A DNA stretch of 53,616 bases, taken from assembly GCA_937988865.1 (NCBI GenBank), contig CALKHV010000020.1:1-53616 (forward strand), in the 5' to 3' direction. This DNA is from an uncultured Propionibacteriaceae bacterium (GTDB lineage: Bacteria; Actinomycetota; Actinomycetes; Propionibacteriales; Propionibacteriaceae). The notes beneath the pieces were generated by a model, which worked only from the letters and a program-made list of their open reading frames with translations, searched no databases and was not told the DNA's origin. Positions 28,742 through 38,200 of the stretch are shown in pieces (position 1 is the first letter of the stretch; every line of letters starts with the position of its first letter). Made by a program: the position numbers and the translations under genes.

Positions 28742-29245
28742 TCAAGTCGAGGGATCCATGGTGAGGCCGCCGTCCGTGGCGGGCGGCGCCTCCGGAGTCG
28801 CCGGGGTGGGTTCGGTCGGGAAGACCTCGGGCGGGGCGACTGCTCCGCCGGGCGCATCCAGCGCCGCCAGCACCTCGGCGATGGCGGACTGCTCATTGGC
28901 GGACGCCCCCTTGGACGCTTCAGCAACGGCCTGGACCGCGGCGTGGACCACGTTCCTGAAGGCGGCGAGGGACTCGGGATCGCGTCCCAGCACACCCGCT
29001 GCCTTCGACAGGTCGGCCAGCATCGCGGTCTTGAGGCCCTCCTGGCTGGTGGCCTGGGGCGGGGTCACCAGTCCGCCGGTGAGGAGGTCCTTGATGGAGT
29101 CCGGCGCACCGGCCAACGCGCGCGAGCCGGCGGCCGATTCCTTGAAGAGGGCGATGAAGCCGGGGTCTGCCTGGGCGACCAGGGAGAGCGCGCCGAGGGC
29201 GCCGCGGCGGATGATGTCCTTTTCGTCGGACGTGAATTCTGTCAT
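28742..29245 (-). CDS. Hypothetical acidic helical protein
   Basis: Not recognised. The product has 167 residues: an N-terminal MTEFTSDEKDIIRRGALGALSLVAQAD, an Ala-rich helical middle and a Pro/Ala/Thr-rich, probably disordered C-terminal ~30 residues ending TMDPST. No signal peptide, membrane segment or catalytic motif is seen. It is monocistronic and inserted, against the flow of neighbours, between metK and priA. The start at 29245 is supported by a leaderless-type -10 rather than by an SD. GC3 is high, so it looks like a genuine gene, but no function is proposed. Confidence 0.65.
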   Translation of the reverse strand: MTEFTSDEKDIIRRGALGALSLVAQADPGFIALFKESAAGSRALAGAPDSIKDLLTGGLVTPPQATSQEGLKTAMLADLSKAAGVLGRDPESLAAFRNVVHAAVQAVAEASKGASANEQSAIAEVLAALDAPGGAVAPPEVFPTEPTPATPEAPPATDGGLTMDPST

Positions 29246-29251
29246 GCGCCC

Positions 29252-29257
29252 AGCGTT
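29252..29257 (-). promoter_or_regulatory. Candidate -10 box (AACGCT), leaderless start
   Basis: On the minus strand AACGCT is followed by 6 nt and the ATG at 29245. It is a weak match to TANNNT, but the spacing fits the pattern seen elsewhere in the window. Confidence 0.3.
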
Positions 29258-29356
29258 GTGGAGCTTTGCGAGGGCGCGCAAGTGCCTTCCGCCCCGGGCG
29301 TAACCGCCGAATCCACCCGTGGCCTGCGCACGGACTGAAGTGTCTGTGCCACCCCC

Positions 29357-29362
29357 TAGCAT
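29357..29362 (+). promoter_or_regulatory. Candidate -10 box (TAGCAT), leaderless start of priA
   Basis: TAGCAT is followed by 7 nt and the priA ATG at 29370. No SD is present. It would drive priA-fmt-rsmB. Confidence 0.45.
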
Positions 29363-29369
29363 CAAGCAC

Positions 29370-31376
29370 ATGGACGACGTGATGGCCGGCTCGGCGACAG
29401 ACCGTGCGTCCATCACGCGCCCGATCGCCCGGGTCGCGGTCGACCAGCCGCTTGCGCACCTCGACCGGTTCTTCGACTACCTGGTGCCCGAGGCGATGGA
29501 CGCGGAGGCCGTTCCCGGAGCGCGGGTACGCGTCCGGTTCGCCGGACGCCTGCTCGACGGATTCATCGTCGAGCGCGCGTCCAGCACCGAGGTGGCGGGG
29601 CGCCTCTCACCGCTCGAGAAGGTCATCTCGTCCGAACCGGTGCTGACGTCGGCGCAGGTGACCCTGATCCGCGCCGTCGCCGATCACTACGCAGGCTCGT
29701 TCTCCGACGTCGCACGGCTGGCGGTGCCTCCACGGCACGCCACCACCGAGAAGGCGAACCAGCGAGAGTGGGCGCGGCCTTCACCGGGGGACGCTGCCGG
29801 TCCGCTGTCGTCGTATCCGCAGGGGGCGGGCTTCCTGGACGCCCTGCGCCGCGGCGAGTCGCCTCGGGCCTTCTGGCAGGTGGTCCCCGTCTCGGGGGGC
29901 GTCGGGGACTGGTCGGCCGGGGTTGCCGAGGCTGTGGCGGCGACGGTGGCGTCCGGACGGGGGGCGATCGTGCTGGTTCCCGACACGAAGGACCTCGACC
30001 GCGCGCGGCTCGCGCTGGAACAACGTCTGGGCTCTGGAACGGTGGCCGTCCTGCACGCCGACCTCGGAGCGGCGACCCGCTACCGCAACTATCTCGCCCT
30101 GTCGCGTGGGCAGGCGTCCGTGGTGGTGGGCACGCGACCCGCCGCCTACGCCCCGGTGGCGAATCTCGGACTGGTGGTGGTGTGGGACGACGGCGACGAC
30201 CTGTTCGCCGAGCAGCGGGCGCCGTATCCCCACGCGCGCGATGTAGCGGCCCTGCGCGCTCCGCTCGAAGGGTGTGCGCTGTTGCTCGCCGCCCACGGTC
30301 GCAGTTGCGAAGTCCAGACCTGGCTCGAGCGCGGCTGGCTCGCCCCCATCGAGTTCACCGCGGCAGAGGCCCGACGGATGGCGCCACCCGTGCGTGGCGT
30401 TGCGGACTCGGACAAGGCCCTCGAACGCGACCCCCTCGCCCGAGCCGTTCGACTACCTCAGGCAGCGTTCGACGTGCTCCGGGTGGGTCTGGCGCAGGGC
30501 CCGGTGCTGGTGCAGGTGCCGAGGTTCGGCTACCTCGTCGCGCTCGCCTGCGATCGCTGCCGGGCCCCCGCGCGCTGCAGCACCTGCCACGGACCCCTGC
30601 GTGCTCTCCGCGACCAGACAGGCCGTCACCTCACGTGTGGCTGGTGCGCCCGTCTCACGACCGACTGGCGGTGTGCCACCTGTGGTGGTGCGCGCTTCCG
30701 CGCGCCGGTCGTGGGATCGACACGCACGGGTGAGGAGTTGGGCAGGGCCTTTCCCGGCACGTTGGTGATCGACTCGTCCGGTGACCGCGTCGTCCAGACG
30801 GTAGACGATACGCCCGCCATCGTGGTGGCGACGCCGGGCGGCGAACCGATCGCGCCCGGGGGGTACGCGGCCGCGCTGCTGCTGGACGCGTCCATGTCGT
30901 TGTCCCGGCCCGACCTGCGGACGTCCGAGGAAGCCCTGCGTCGATGGCTGAACGCCACGGCACTGGTGAGGCCGGGGTCGGAGGGTGGGACCGTGTGCGT
31001 CGTCGGACCGACGGACGACCGGACGATCCAGGCCCTGATCCGACTCGACCCCGCGGGCGCAGCGGCCCGCGAACTGGCTGATCGTCGGGACGCGCACCTG
31101 CCCCCGGCGTCCCGCTTCGCGTTCATCGAGGGCCGGACGAGCGCACTCGACGAACTCCTCGCAGCGGCGCGGCTGGGCGACTGGGCGAGGGTGCTCGGGC
31201 CGGTGGAACTCCCGCCCAATGCACTCGGCGACGTCGACTCACGACTGACGATCTCGGCCGACCTTGCTCATGGTCGTGAGTTGGCAGAAGCGTTGCGGCA
31301 GGCGGCCGGCGTCCGGTCTGCACGCAAGGACGCCGGCCCACTGCGTATTCGGCTCGATCCACAGGCCATAGGCTGA
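29370..31376 (+). CDS. priA: Probable primosome assembly protein PriA, helicase-inactive type
   Basis: A 668-residue PriA homologue. The N-terminal DNA-binding domain (RVAVDQPLAHLDRFFDYLVPE; VRVRFAGRLLDGFI) and the zinc module of paired cysteines (CDRCRAPARCSTC, CGWCARL, CATCGGARF) are intact. The helicase core is degenerate: where E. coli PriA has a GSGKTE Walker A there is VSGGVGDWSAG, and DEEH is replaced by DDGDD. This is known for actinobacterial PriA, which is thought to act structurally in replication restart. The start is set by the leaderless -10. fmt follows after 4 nt. Confidence 0.9.
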   Translation: MDDVMAGSATDRASITRPIARVAVDQPLAHLDRFFDYLVPEAMDAEAVPGARVRVRFAGRLLDGFIVERASSTEVAGRLSPLEKVISSEPVLTSAQVTLIRAVADHYAGSFSDVARLAVPPRHATTEKANQREWARPSPGDAAGPLSSYPQGAGFLDALRRGESPRAFWQVVPVSGGVGDWSAGVAEAVAATVASGRGAIVLVPDTKDLDRARLALEQRLGSGTVAVLHADLGAATRYRNYLALSRGQASVVVGTRPAAYAPVANLGLVVVWDDGDDLFAEQRAPYPHARDVAALRAPLEGCALLLAAHGRSCEVQTWLERGWLAPIEFTAAEARRMAPPVRGVADSDKALERDPLARAVRLPQAAFDVLRVGLAQGPVLVQVPRFGYLVALACDRCRAPARCSTCHGPLRALRDQTGRHLTCGWCARLTTDWRCATCGGARFRAPVVGSTRTGEELGRAFPGTLVIDSSGDRVVQTVDDTPAIVVATPGGEPIAPGGYAAALLLDASMSLSRPDLRTSEEALRRWLNATALVRPGSEGGTVCVVGPTDDRTIQALIRLDPAGAAARELADRRDAHLPPASRFAFIEGRTSALDELLAAARLGDWARVLGPVELPPNALGDVDSRLTISADLAHGRELAEALRQAAGVRSARKDAGPLRIRLDPQAIG

Positions 31377-31380
31377 CCCG

Positions 31381-32301
31381 GTGAGAATCGTCTTCGCCGG
31401 CACCCCCGAGGTGGCTCTGCCGAGCCTCGAGGCGCTGGCCGCAGCGGGAAACGAGGTCCTGGCCGTCGTGACGCGCCCCGACGCCCCTGCCGGTCGCGGC
31501 AAGCGGCTCAAGCCCTCACCGGTGGCCCGCTGGGGCCTTGACCACGGGGTCGAGGTGCTGCGACCTGTGCGTCCGCGCGATGACGATTTCGTTGCACGAC
31601 TGGGCGAGCTCGCACCCGATGTCTGCCCGGTCGTTGCCTACGGAGCGATCATCCCCGACCACGTGCTGGCGATCCCGGAGCACGGGTGGGTCAACCTCCA
31701 CTTTTCCCTGCTCCCGGCGTGGCGCGGGGCTGCACCTGCCCAACGTGCCCTCATCGCAGGGGAGTCCGTCGTGGGAGCGACGACCTTCGCCATCGTTCGC
31801 GAACTGGACGCGGGCCCGGTCTACCGACGGTGGAGTACCGAGGTGGAGACCGACGAAGTGGCAGGGGATCTGCTGGCCCGGCTGGCGACGCAGTCCGCGC
31901 ACCTGCTGGTCGACACGCTCGCCGACATCGACGCCGGGGTGGTTCCGGAGCCCCAGCCCACGACCGGCATCACGGTTGCGCCCAAGATCACCGTCGACGA
32001 GGCGCGCCTGGACTGGGCACGGTCGGCGTCTGAGCTCGCCAACCTCGTCCGCGGCACCAGCCCGTCCCCGGGTGCCTGGACGACGTTCGCCGGCGAGCGG
32101 TTCAAGGTGCTGCTGGCGCGTCCGGTGGGGGAGACGACGCTGTCACCCGGTGAGCTCCGCGCGTCCAGACGAGATCTTCGGATGGGCACCGGTGACGGTG
32201 ACCTCGACCTGGTGACGGTCCAGGCTGTGGGGAAGCGTCCGATGTCAGGTGCCGAGTGGGCACGTGGGATCCGTCTCGTTGACGGGGTGCGCTGCGAATG
32301 A
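31381..32301 (+). CDS. fmt: Methionyl-tRNA formyltransferase
   Basis: A 306-residue enzyme formylating initiator Met-tRNA. MRIVFAGTPEVALPSLEAL starts the Rossmann part; HFSLLPAWRGAAPAQ is the formyl-THF-binding and catalytic region, with the conserved Asn-His-Asp set; a C-terminal OB domain binds tRNA. GTG start. It overlaps rsmB by 4 nt. The fmt-rsmB pair is widely conserved. Confidence 0.96.
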   Translation: MRIVFAGTPEVALPSLEALAAAGNEVLAVVTRPDAPAGRGKRLKPSPVARWGLDHGVEVLRPVRPRDDDFVARLGELAPDVCPVVAYGAIIPDHVLAIPEHGWVNLHFSLLPAWRGAAPAQRALIAGESVVGATTFAIVRELDAGPVYRRWSTEVETDEVAGDLLARLATQSAHLLVDTLADIDAGVVPEPQPTTGITVAPKITVDEARLDWARSASELANLVRGTSPSPGAWTTFAGERFKVLLARPVGETTLSPGELRASRRDLRMGTGDGDLDLVTVQAVGKRPMSGAEWARGIRLVDGVRCE

Positions 32302-33626
32302 ACGGACGCCCCGACCGCCGTCGGACGATCGACGCTCCCCGCCTGCTGGCCTTTGACGCGCTTCGGGCCGTGCACTCGCAGGGGGCGTACGCCAACCTGG
32401 TCACCGCCGAACTCTTGGCGCAGGCCGGGTTCGAGCCCCGGGACGCCGCGTTCGCGACCGAGCTCGTCTCGGGCACCTCCCGACTCGAGGGAACCTACGA
32501 CCGGGTGATCGAGGCAGCGTCCGGTCGGTCGCTGTCGACGCTGCAGCCTGCTGTCGTCGACGTCCTGCGCATGGCCTGCCACCAGGTCCTGAGCATGCGG
32601 ACGCCGATTCATGCGGCGGTGGCGTCGAGCGTCGACCTCGCCGGAGTCGCGATCAACGAGCGGGTGACGGGCGTGGTGAACGCGATCGTCCGCAAGGTCG
32701 GGGCACGAGCGATGGACGAGTGGCTCGATCTGCTCACGGTCGGGATGGGGGAGCGCGGCGCCCTGGCCGTGCGCGGTCACCATCCCCGCTGGATCGTCGA
32801 TGCCTTCGCCGACGTGCTCCCCGAAGCAGAACTGGCCGCGGCACTGGACGCGAACAACGTGAATCCCGTGCCGACGCTGGTCGTGCGTCCGGGGTTGGCC
32901 ACGGTGGACGAACTTGCCGGTGAACCGACCCGCTGGTCGCCCTACGGTGCCATGCGTCCGGGGAATCCCTCGGACCTGTCGGCCATCCGACAGGGACGCG
33001 CAGGCGTCCAGGACGAGGGCAGCCAACTCGTGGCCCTCGCCCTCGCTCGGGTCGACGCGCCCGACCTGCCTTGGCTCGACCTGTGCGCAGGGCCGGGCGG
33101 GAAGGCTGCGCTCCTCGCCGGATTGGCTCGCGACAAGGGCACATGGCTGCTGGCGTCCGAATCTCAGGAGCACCGGGCACGGCTGGTCGCCAAGGCCCTG
33201 GCGCGCTACCGCACCGGCTACCAGGTGATCACGGCCGACGGAACCCGACCGGCCTGGGCCTCGGCCACCTTCGGAAGGGTGATGGCCGACGTCCCCTGCA
33301 CGGGTCTGGGAGCGCTGCGTCGGCGTCCGGAGTCGCGCTGGAGGCGCGAGGCGTCCGATCTGGACGAACTCGTGCCGCTGCAGCAGGCACTCCTGCGTTC
33401 GGCGATCGAGTCCGTCGCACCGGGTGGCGTCGTCGCCTACGTGACCTGTTCGCCCCACCGCCGCGAGACCAGCGAGGTCGTCGAGTCCGTCGACGGTGTC
33501 GAGGTGCTCGACGCGCCCAGCTTCCTGCCCGAAGTCCCGGACGCTGCTCGTGGCCCGTACGTCCAGTTGTGGCCCCACCGCCACCAGACGGACGCGATGT
33601 TCCTCGCCCTGCTGCGTCGGGTGTGA
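32298..33626 (+). CDS. rsmB: 16S rRNA m5C967 methyltransferase
   Basis: A 442-residue protein with an N-terminal NusB-like RNA-binding domain (AFDALRAVHSQGAYANLV) and a C-terminal SAM-dependent m5C methyltransferase. Visible motifs: the SAM site LDLCAGPGGKAALLAGLA; DVPCTGLGALRRRPESRW with the release Cys; and the catalytic Cys in YVTCSPHRRET. Start overlaps fmt (ATGA). rpe follows after 47 nt, with its own promoter. Confidence 0.95.
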   Translation: MNGRPDRRRTIDAPRLLAFDALRAVHSQGAYANLVTAELLAQAGFEPRDAAFATELVSGTSRLEGTYDRVIEAASGRSLSTLQPAVVDVLRMACHQVLSMRTPIHAAVASSVDLAGVAINERVTGVVNAIVRKVGARAMDEWLDLLTVGMGERGALAVRGHHPRWIVDAFADVLPEAELAAALDANNVNPVPTLVVRPGLATVDELAGEPTRWSPYGAMRPGNPSDLSAIRQGRAGVQDEGSQLVALALARVDAPDLPWLDLCAGPGGKAALLAGLARDKGTWLLASESQEHRARLVAKALARYRTGYQVITADGTRPAWASATFGRVMADVPCTGLGALRRRPESRWRREASDLDELVPLQQALLRSAIESVAPGGVVAYVTCSPHRRETSEVVESVDGVEVLDAPSFLPEVPDAARGPYVQLWPHRHQTDAMFLALLRRV

Positions 33627-33661
33627 GTGATTCCGGACGAGCCGGGGGTGCCGCCGGCCCC

Positions 33662-33667
33662 TACGCT
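33662..33667 (+). promoter_or_regulatory. Candidate -10 box (TACGCT), leaderless start of rpe
   Basis: TACGCT-N6-ATG. The GGAGA between them is too close to the start codon to work as an SD, so a leaderless transcript is more likely. Confidence 0.45.
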
Positions 33668-33673
33668 GGAGAC

Positions 33674-34333
33674 ATGTCCGTGCGCATCACACCCAGCATC
33701 CTGAACGTCGATTTCACCCGCCTCGGAGAAGAGATCGCCCGCATTCCCAGCGCTGATGCGATCCACATCGACGTGATGGACAACCACTTCGTCCCCAACC
33801 TGACGATGGGCCTGCCGATCGTCGAGTCGATCCGCAGGAGCACCGACGCGATGCTCGACATCCACCTCATGATCGAGCAAGCCGACCGCTGGGCACCCGC
33901 GTACGCAGAGGCCGGAGCTGAGTCGGTCACCTTCCACGCGGAGGCGTCCGGGGCGCCCGTGCGGTTGGCGCGTGAGATCCGCAAGCTGGGTGCCCGCGCC
34001 GCGATCGGACTGAAACCCGCCACTCCGATCGAGCCCTACGCCGACCTCTTGCCCGAGTTCGACATGATCCTGCTGATGACCGTCGAGCCGGGATTCGGGG
34101 GTCAGTCGTTCCTTGACGTGGTGCTCCCGAAGATCCGACGGACGCGCGAACTCATCGGCGGACGCGACATCTGGCTTCAGGTGGACGGGGGAATCTCCCT
34201 CGAGACGATCGGACGCGCGGCCGAGGCCGGCGCCGACACCTTCGTCGCAGGTTCGGCCGTCTACCGCGCGAATGACGCGGACGCGATGGTCTGTGACCTC
34301 AAGGACAAGGCGATCGAAGCCTGCTCCCACTGA
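33674..34333 (+). CDS. rpe: Ribulose-phosphate 3-epimerase
   Basis: A 219-residue TIM-barrel enzyme of the pentose phosphate pathway. ITPSILNVDF, the metal-site HIDVMDNHFVPN, LDIHLMIE, the MTVEPGFGGQSF loop, the metal-ligand Asp in VDGGIS and phosphate-binding AGSAVY are all present. Its neighbours upstream are the priA-fmt-rsmB unit; downstream it converges with the PAC2 gene across 12 nt without a hairpin. Confidence 0.97.
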   Translation: MSVRITPSILNVDFTRLGEEIARIPSADAIHIDVMDNHFVPNLTMGLPIVESIRRSTDAMLDIHLMIEQADRWAPAYAEAGAESVTFHAEASGAPVRLAREIRKLGARAAIGLKPATPIEPYADLLPEFDMILLMTVEPGFGGQSFLDVVLPKIRRTRELIGGRDIWLQVDGGISLETIGRAAEAGADTFVAGSAVYRANDADAMVCDLKDKAIEACSH

Positions 34334-34345
34334 GGGGCGAGCCGC

Positions 34346-35179
34346 TCAGCCCCGCTGGTCGCGGCGCCGCAGGTAGCGCTGGAACTCTGCCGCGATGGAG
34401 TCGCCGGTTGCCTCCGGCAGTTCGGACTCGTCCTGCTGCTGCTCGAGCGACGTGATGTACTCCGCGATCTCCGGATCCTGGGCTGCGAGTTCGTCCACAC
34501 CTCGCTCCCACGCCTTCGCCATCTCGGGCAGTTCGCCGAGGTCGAGGGCCTGGTCGAGCAGGTCTTCGAGTCGATTCAGCAGCGCGAGGCTGGCCTTGGG
34601 ATTCGGGGGATTCGAGACGTAGTGGGGAACGGACGCCCACAACGACACCGTTGTCATGCCGACGCGCCTGCATGCGTCCCCGAGGATTCCGACGATCCCC
34701 GTGGGCCCTTCGTAGGTGGACGGTTCAGCCCCGAGTCGCGCGCCCAGGGTGGCGTCCTCGGTGCTCACCGAGACAGGCAGGGGACGCGAGTGCGGCGCAT
34801 CGGTGATCATCGCGCCCAGGAGCACCACGTACTTCGGCTCGATGGTGCGAAAACCCGAGACGAGTGCCTCGCAGAAGGCCTTCCACTTCATGTTGGGCTC
34901 GGGTCCGCTGACGAGCACCAGGTCGCGCTCCGGGGTTTCCGCGATGCTGAGTGAAGTGACCGGCCACTCGATCTCGCGTCCATCTTCGGTGATCGTCACC
35001 TGCGGTCGATTCACCTGGAAGTCGTAGAAGTCCTGGCCGTCCAGCTCGAAGACGACGTCAGCGTCGTAGGTGACACCGAGGTGGTTGATGACCTCGGTCG
35101 CCGAGTCGGACGCGTCGTTCCAGCCCTCGAAGGCGCAGATCACCACCGGGTCGCGCAGTGTGGAGAGGTTGTCGGCCAT
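34346..35179 (-). CDS. PAC2 family protein
   Basis: A 277-residue PAC2 (proteasome assembly chaperone 2-like) protein. DPVVICAFEGWNDASDSATEVINHL, the middle VLLGAMITDAPHSRP and GIVGILGDACRRVGM are typical of the actinobacterial group. The C-terminus is an acidic helix with an E/Q-rich end. The eukaryotic namesake helps build 20S proteasomes; whether bacterial members act on the proteasome encoded 12 kb away is untested. The ATG at 35179 is chosen because TAGGCT lies exactly 6 nt before it. Confidence 0.88.
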   Translation of the reverse strand: MADNLSTLRDPVVICAFEGWNDASDSATEVINHLGVTYDADVVFELDGQDFYDFQVNRPQVTITEDGREIEWPVTSLSIAETPERDLVLVSGPEPNMKWKAFCEALVSGFRTIEPKYVVLLGAMITDAPHSRPLPVSVSTEDATLGARLGAEPSTYEGPTGIVGILGDACRRVGMTTVSLWASVPHYVSNPPNPKASLALLNRLEDLLDQALDLGELPEMAKAWERGVDELAAQDPEIAEYITSLEQQQDESELPEATGDSIAAEFQRYLRRRDQRG

Positions 35180-35185
35180 GCCCAC

Positions 35186-35191
35186 AGCCTA
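35186..35191 (-). promoter_or_regulatory. Candidate -10 box (TAGGCT), leaderless start
   Basis: On the minus strand TAGGCT-N6-ATG reaches the PAC2 start at 35179. This argues for that ATG over a GTG two codons upstream. Confidence 0.5.
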
Positions 35192-35252
35192 GCCGCGGGC
35201 CCGGGCCGCCCCACTCGTCATCGGGCCCGCGAGGCGTCCAGGACTTTCCACG

Positions 35253-35258
35253 TAGAAT
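35253..35258 (+). promoter_or_regulatory. Candidate -10 box (TAGAAT), leaderless start of metH
   Basis: TAGAAT-N6-ATG. Only 85 nt separate metH from the divergent PAC2 start, with no room for a cobalamin riboswitch. Confidence 0.55.
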
Positions 35259-35264
35259 CGCCGG

Positions 35265-38200
35265 ATGACCACCCTGCGCGACCTGCTCTTCCACCGTGTC
35301 CTCGTCGCCGATGGCGCGATGGGCACGATGCTGCAGGCACACGACCTCTCCCTCGACGACTTCCAGGGTCTCGAGGGGTGCAACGAGGTGCTCAACGTGA
35401 CGCGTCCCGAGGTGGTCGCGAGCGTCCACCGGGCCTACTTCGAGGCCGGCAGTGACATGGTCGAGACCAATACCTTCGGGGCGAACCTGTCTGCGTTGGG
35501 TGAGTACGACATCCCCGAGCGCATCGAGGAGCTCGCCGAGGCGGGCGCCAGGATCGCCCGGGGGGTCGCTGACGAGTTCTCGACCGCTGAGCGTCCGCGC
35601 TTCGTCCTGGGCTCGATCGGTCCCGGCACCAAGCTGCCGACCCTCGGCCACATCACGTTCGCCGCACTGCGTGACGCCTATGCGCGACAGGTTGCGGCCA
35701 TGATCACGGGCGGCATCGACGCCGTGCAGATCGAGACGAGCCAGGACCTGCTGCAGACGAAGGCTGCTGTCATCGGCACCAAACGCGCCCGGGCGGCCGC
35801 TGGCGTCGACCTGCCGATCTTCGTCAACGTGACCGTCGAGACCACCGGCACGATGCTCCTCGGCTCGGAGATCGGCGCCGCGCTCAGCGCCCTCGAACCC
35901 CTCGGCATCGACGTCATCGGCCTCAACTGCGCCACGGGCCCTGCCGAGATGGGCGAGCACCTGCGGCACCTTGCCCGGCACGCCCGCGTGGGTGTCGGGG
36001 CCATGCCGAACGCCGGGCTGCCCGAACTCGGGCCGAACGGCGCCGTCTACCCCCTCGGACCGGACGGACTCGCCACCGCGCTCGACAGGTTCGCGTCCGA
36101 TTACGGGTTGTCGGTCGTCGGCGGTTGCTGTGGCACCACCCCCGACCACATTCGGGCCCTCGTCGAGGTCATGCGCGACCGCGAGGTCGCCGCCCGGACG
36201 CCCGAGCACGTCAACGCGGCGTCCTCGCTCTACTCCGAGGTGCCGTTCGCGCAGGACACGTCCTACCTGGCCATCGGCGAGCGGACGAACGCCAACGGCT
36301 CCAAGGCCTTCCGGGACGCCATGCTGGCCGAGAACTGGGACGAGTGCCTCGAGATCGCCAAGGGACAGACCCGCGACGGAGCCCACCTGCTCGACCTCTG
36401 CGTCGACTACGTGGGACGCGACGGTGCCGCCGACATGCGCGAGGCCGCGTCCCGCTTCACGACGGCCGTGACGTTGCCGATCGTCCTCGACTCGACGGAG
36501 CCGGACGTGATCGAAGCGGGGCTCGAGTGCCTGGCGGGACGCTCGGTCATCAACTCGGTGAACTTCGAGGACGGGGACGGTCCGACGTCCCGGTACGCGC
36601 GGATCATGCCGATCGTGGCCGAGCACGGTGCCGCGGTCGTGGCCCTGACCATCGACGAGGAGGGCCAGGCGCGCACGGCCGAGTGGAAGGTCGCGGTCGC
36701 GTCCAGGCTCATCGACGACCTCACCGGACGCTGGGGCCTCGACGTGGGTGACATCCTCGTCGACTGCCTGACCTTCCCCATCGCCACCGGGCAGGAGGAG
36801 ACCCGGCGTGACGGTCTGGAGACCATCGCCGCGATCCGCGAGCTGAAGCTGCGCCACCCGGGCGTCCGCACGACGCTGGGTGTCTCGAACATCTCGTTCG
36901 GGCTCAACCCCGCCGCGCGCATCGTGCTGAACTCGGTCTTCCTGCACGAATGCGTGCAGGCCGGCCTCGACTCGGCCATCGTGCACGCGGCCAAGATCAT
37001 GCCGATCGACCGGATCCCCGAGGAGCAGCGTCAGGTGGCGCTCGACCTCGTCCACGATCGTCGGACGTCCGACTACGACCCGCTGACTCGCTACCTGGAG
37101 CTCTTCGAGGGCGTCACCGCTGCGGACGTCCGACAGTCGCGCGCCGCCGAGCTCGCAGCGTTGCCGCTGGCCGAACGCCTCCAGCGACGCATCGTGGACG
37201 CTGCCGACAAGGGCCTGGACGCCGACCTCGACGAGGCGCTCGGGTTGAAGCCCGCCCTCGACATCATCAACGACGACCTGCTCGCCGGCATGAAGACCGT
37301 GGGGGAGTTGTTCGGGTCGGGACGCATGCAGCTCCCCTTCGTCCTCGCCTCGGCCGAGGTGATGAAGAAGGCTGTCGCCTACCTCGAGCCGCACATGGAG
37401 GTCGACGAGACGTCGTCCGGGAAGGGCACGATCGTGCTCGCCACGGTCAAGGGCGATGTTCACGACATCGGCAAGAACCTCGTCGACATCATCCTCACGA
37501 ACAACGGCTACACGGTCGTGAACCTGGGCATCAAGCAGCCAGTCACCGCCATCGTCGACGCCGCCCGGACCCACGACGCCGACGCCATCGGCATGAGCGG
37601 GCTGCTGGTGAAGTCGACCATGGTGATGAAGGAGAACCTGGCGGAACTGAACTCGCTGGGGCTGGCGGAGCGGTTCCCCGTGCTGTTGGGCGGGGCGGCC
37701 CTGACCAGGGCCTATGTCGAGCACGACCTCAACGAGATGTTCGCCGGCGAGGTCCGCTACGCCCGCGACGCCTTCGAGGGCCTCTCCCTCATGGACGCCG
37801 TGATGGCCGTCAAGCGCGGCGTCCCGGGGGCTGCCCTGCCTGCGGTGAAACCCCGCCGGATCGCCGCGGGTTCGAAGATCGAGATCGCCGAGCCGGTGCT
37901 GGGCGTCCGCTCGGACGTTGCGCGTCCGGTCCCGGGGTCCGTCGACGTGCCCACCCCGCCCTTCTGGGGAAGTCGCGTGACGAAGGGGCTGAAGCTCGCG
38001 GACGTGTCGGCGTGGCTGGACGAGCGGGCGACCTTCCTCGGCCAGTGGGGCCTCAAGTCAGCGCGCGACGGAGCCTCCTACGAGGAACTCGTCGCGTCCG
38101 AGGGACGCCCGCGCCTGCGCATGTGGCTCGAGCGCATCCAGACCGAGGGCATGGCCGACTTCGGCGTCGTCCACGGCTACTGGCCGGTCTACTCCCGCGA

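Noticed and set aside
26590..28995. 801-codon open frame on the minus strand opposite gmk-rpoZ-metK
   Set aside because: Same reason: it crosses three clear genes and a terminator hairpin and has no recognisable domain.
35186..35264. Cobalamin riboswitch before metH
   Set aside because: Only 79-85 nt separate metH from a divergent gene, both with start-proximal -10 boxes. No B12-box sequence was seen.
35058..37724. 888-codon open frame on the minus strand opposite metH
   Set aside because: It runs antisense to an unmistakable MetH, has low-complexity composition (Arg/Val/Gly/His) and no motifs. Long antisense frames are a by-product of GC-rich third codon positions.
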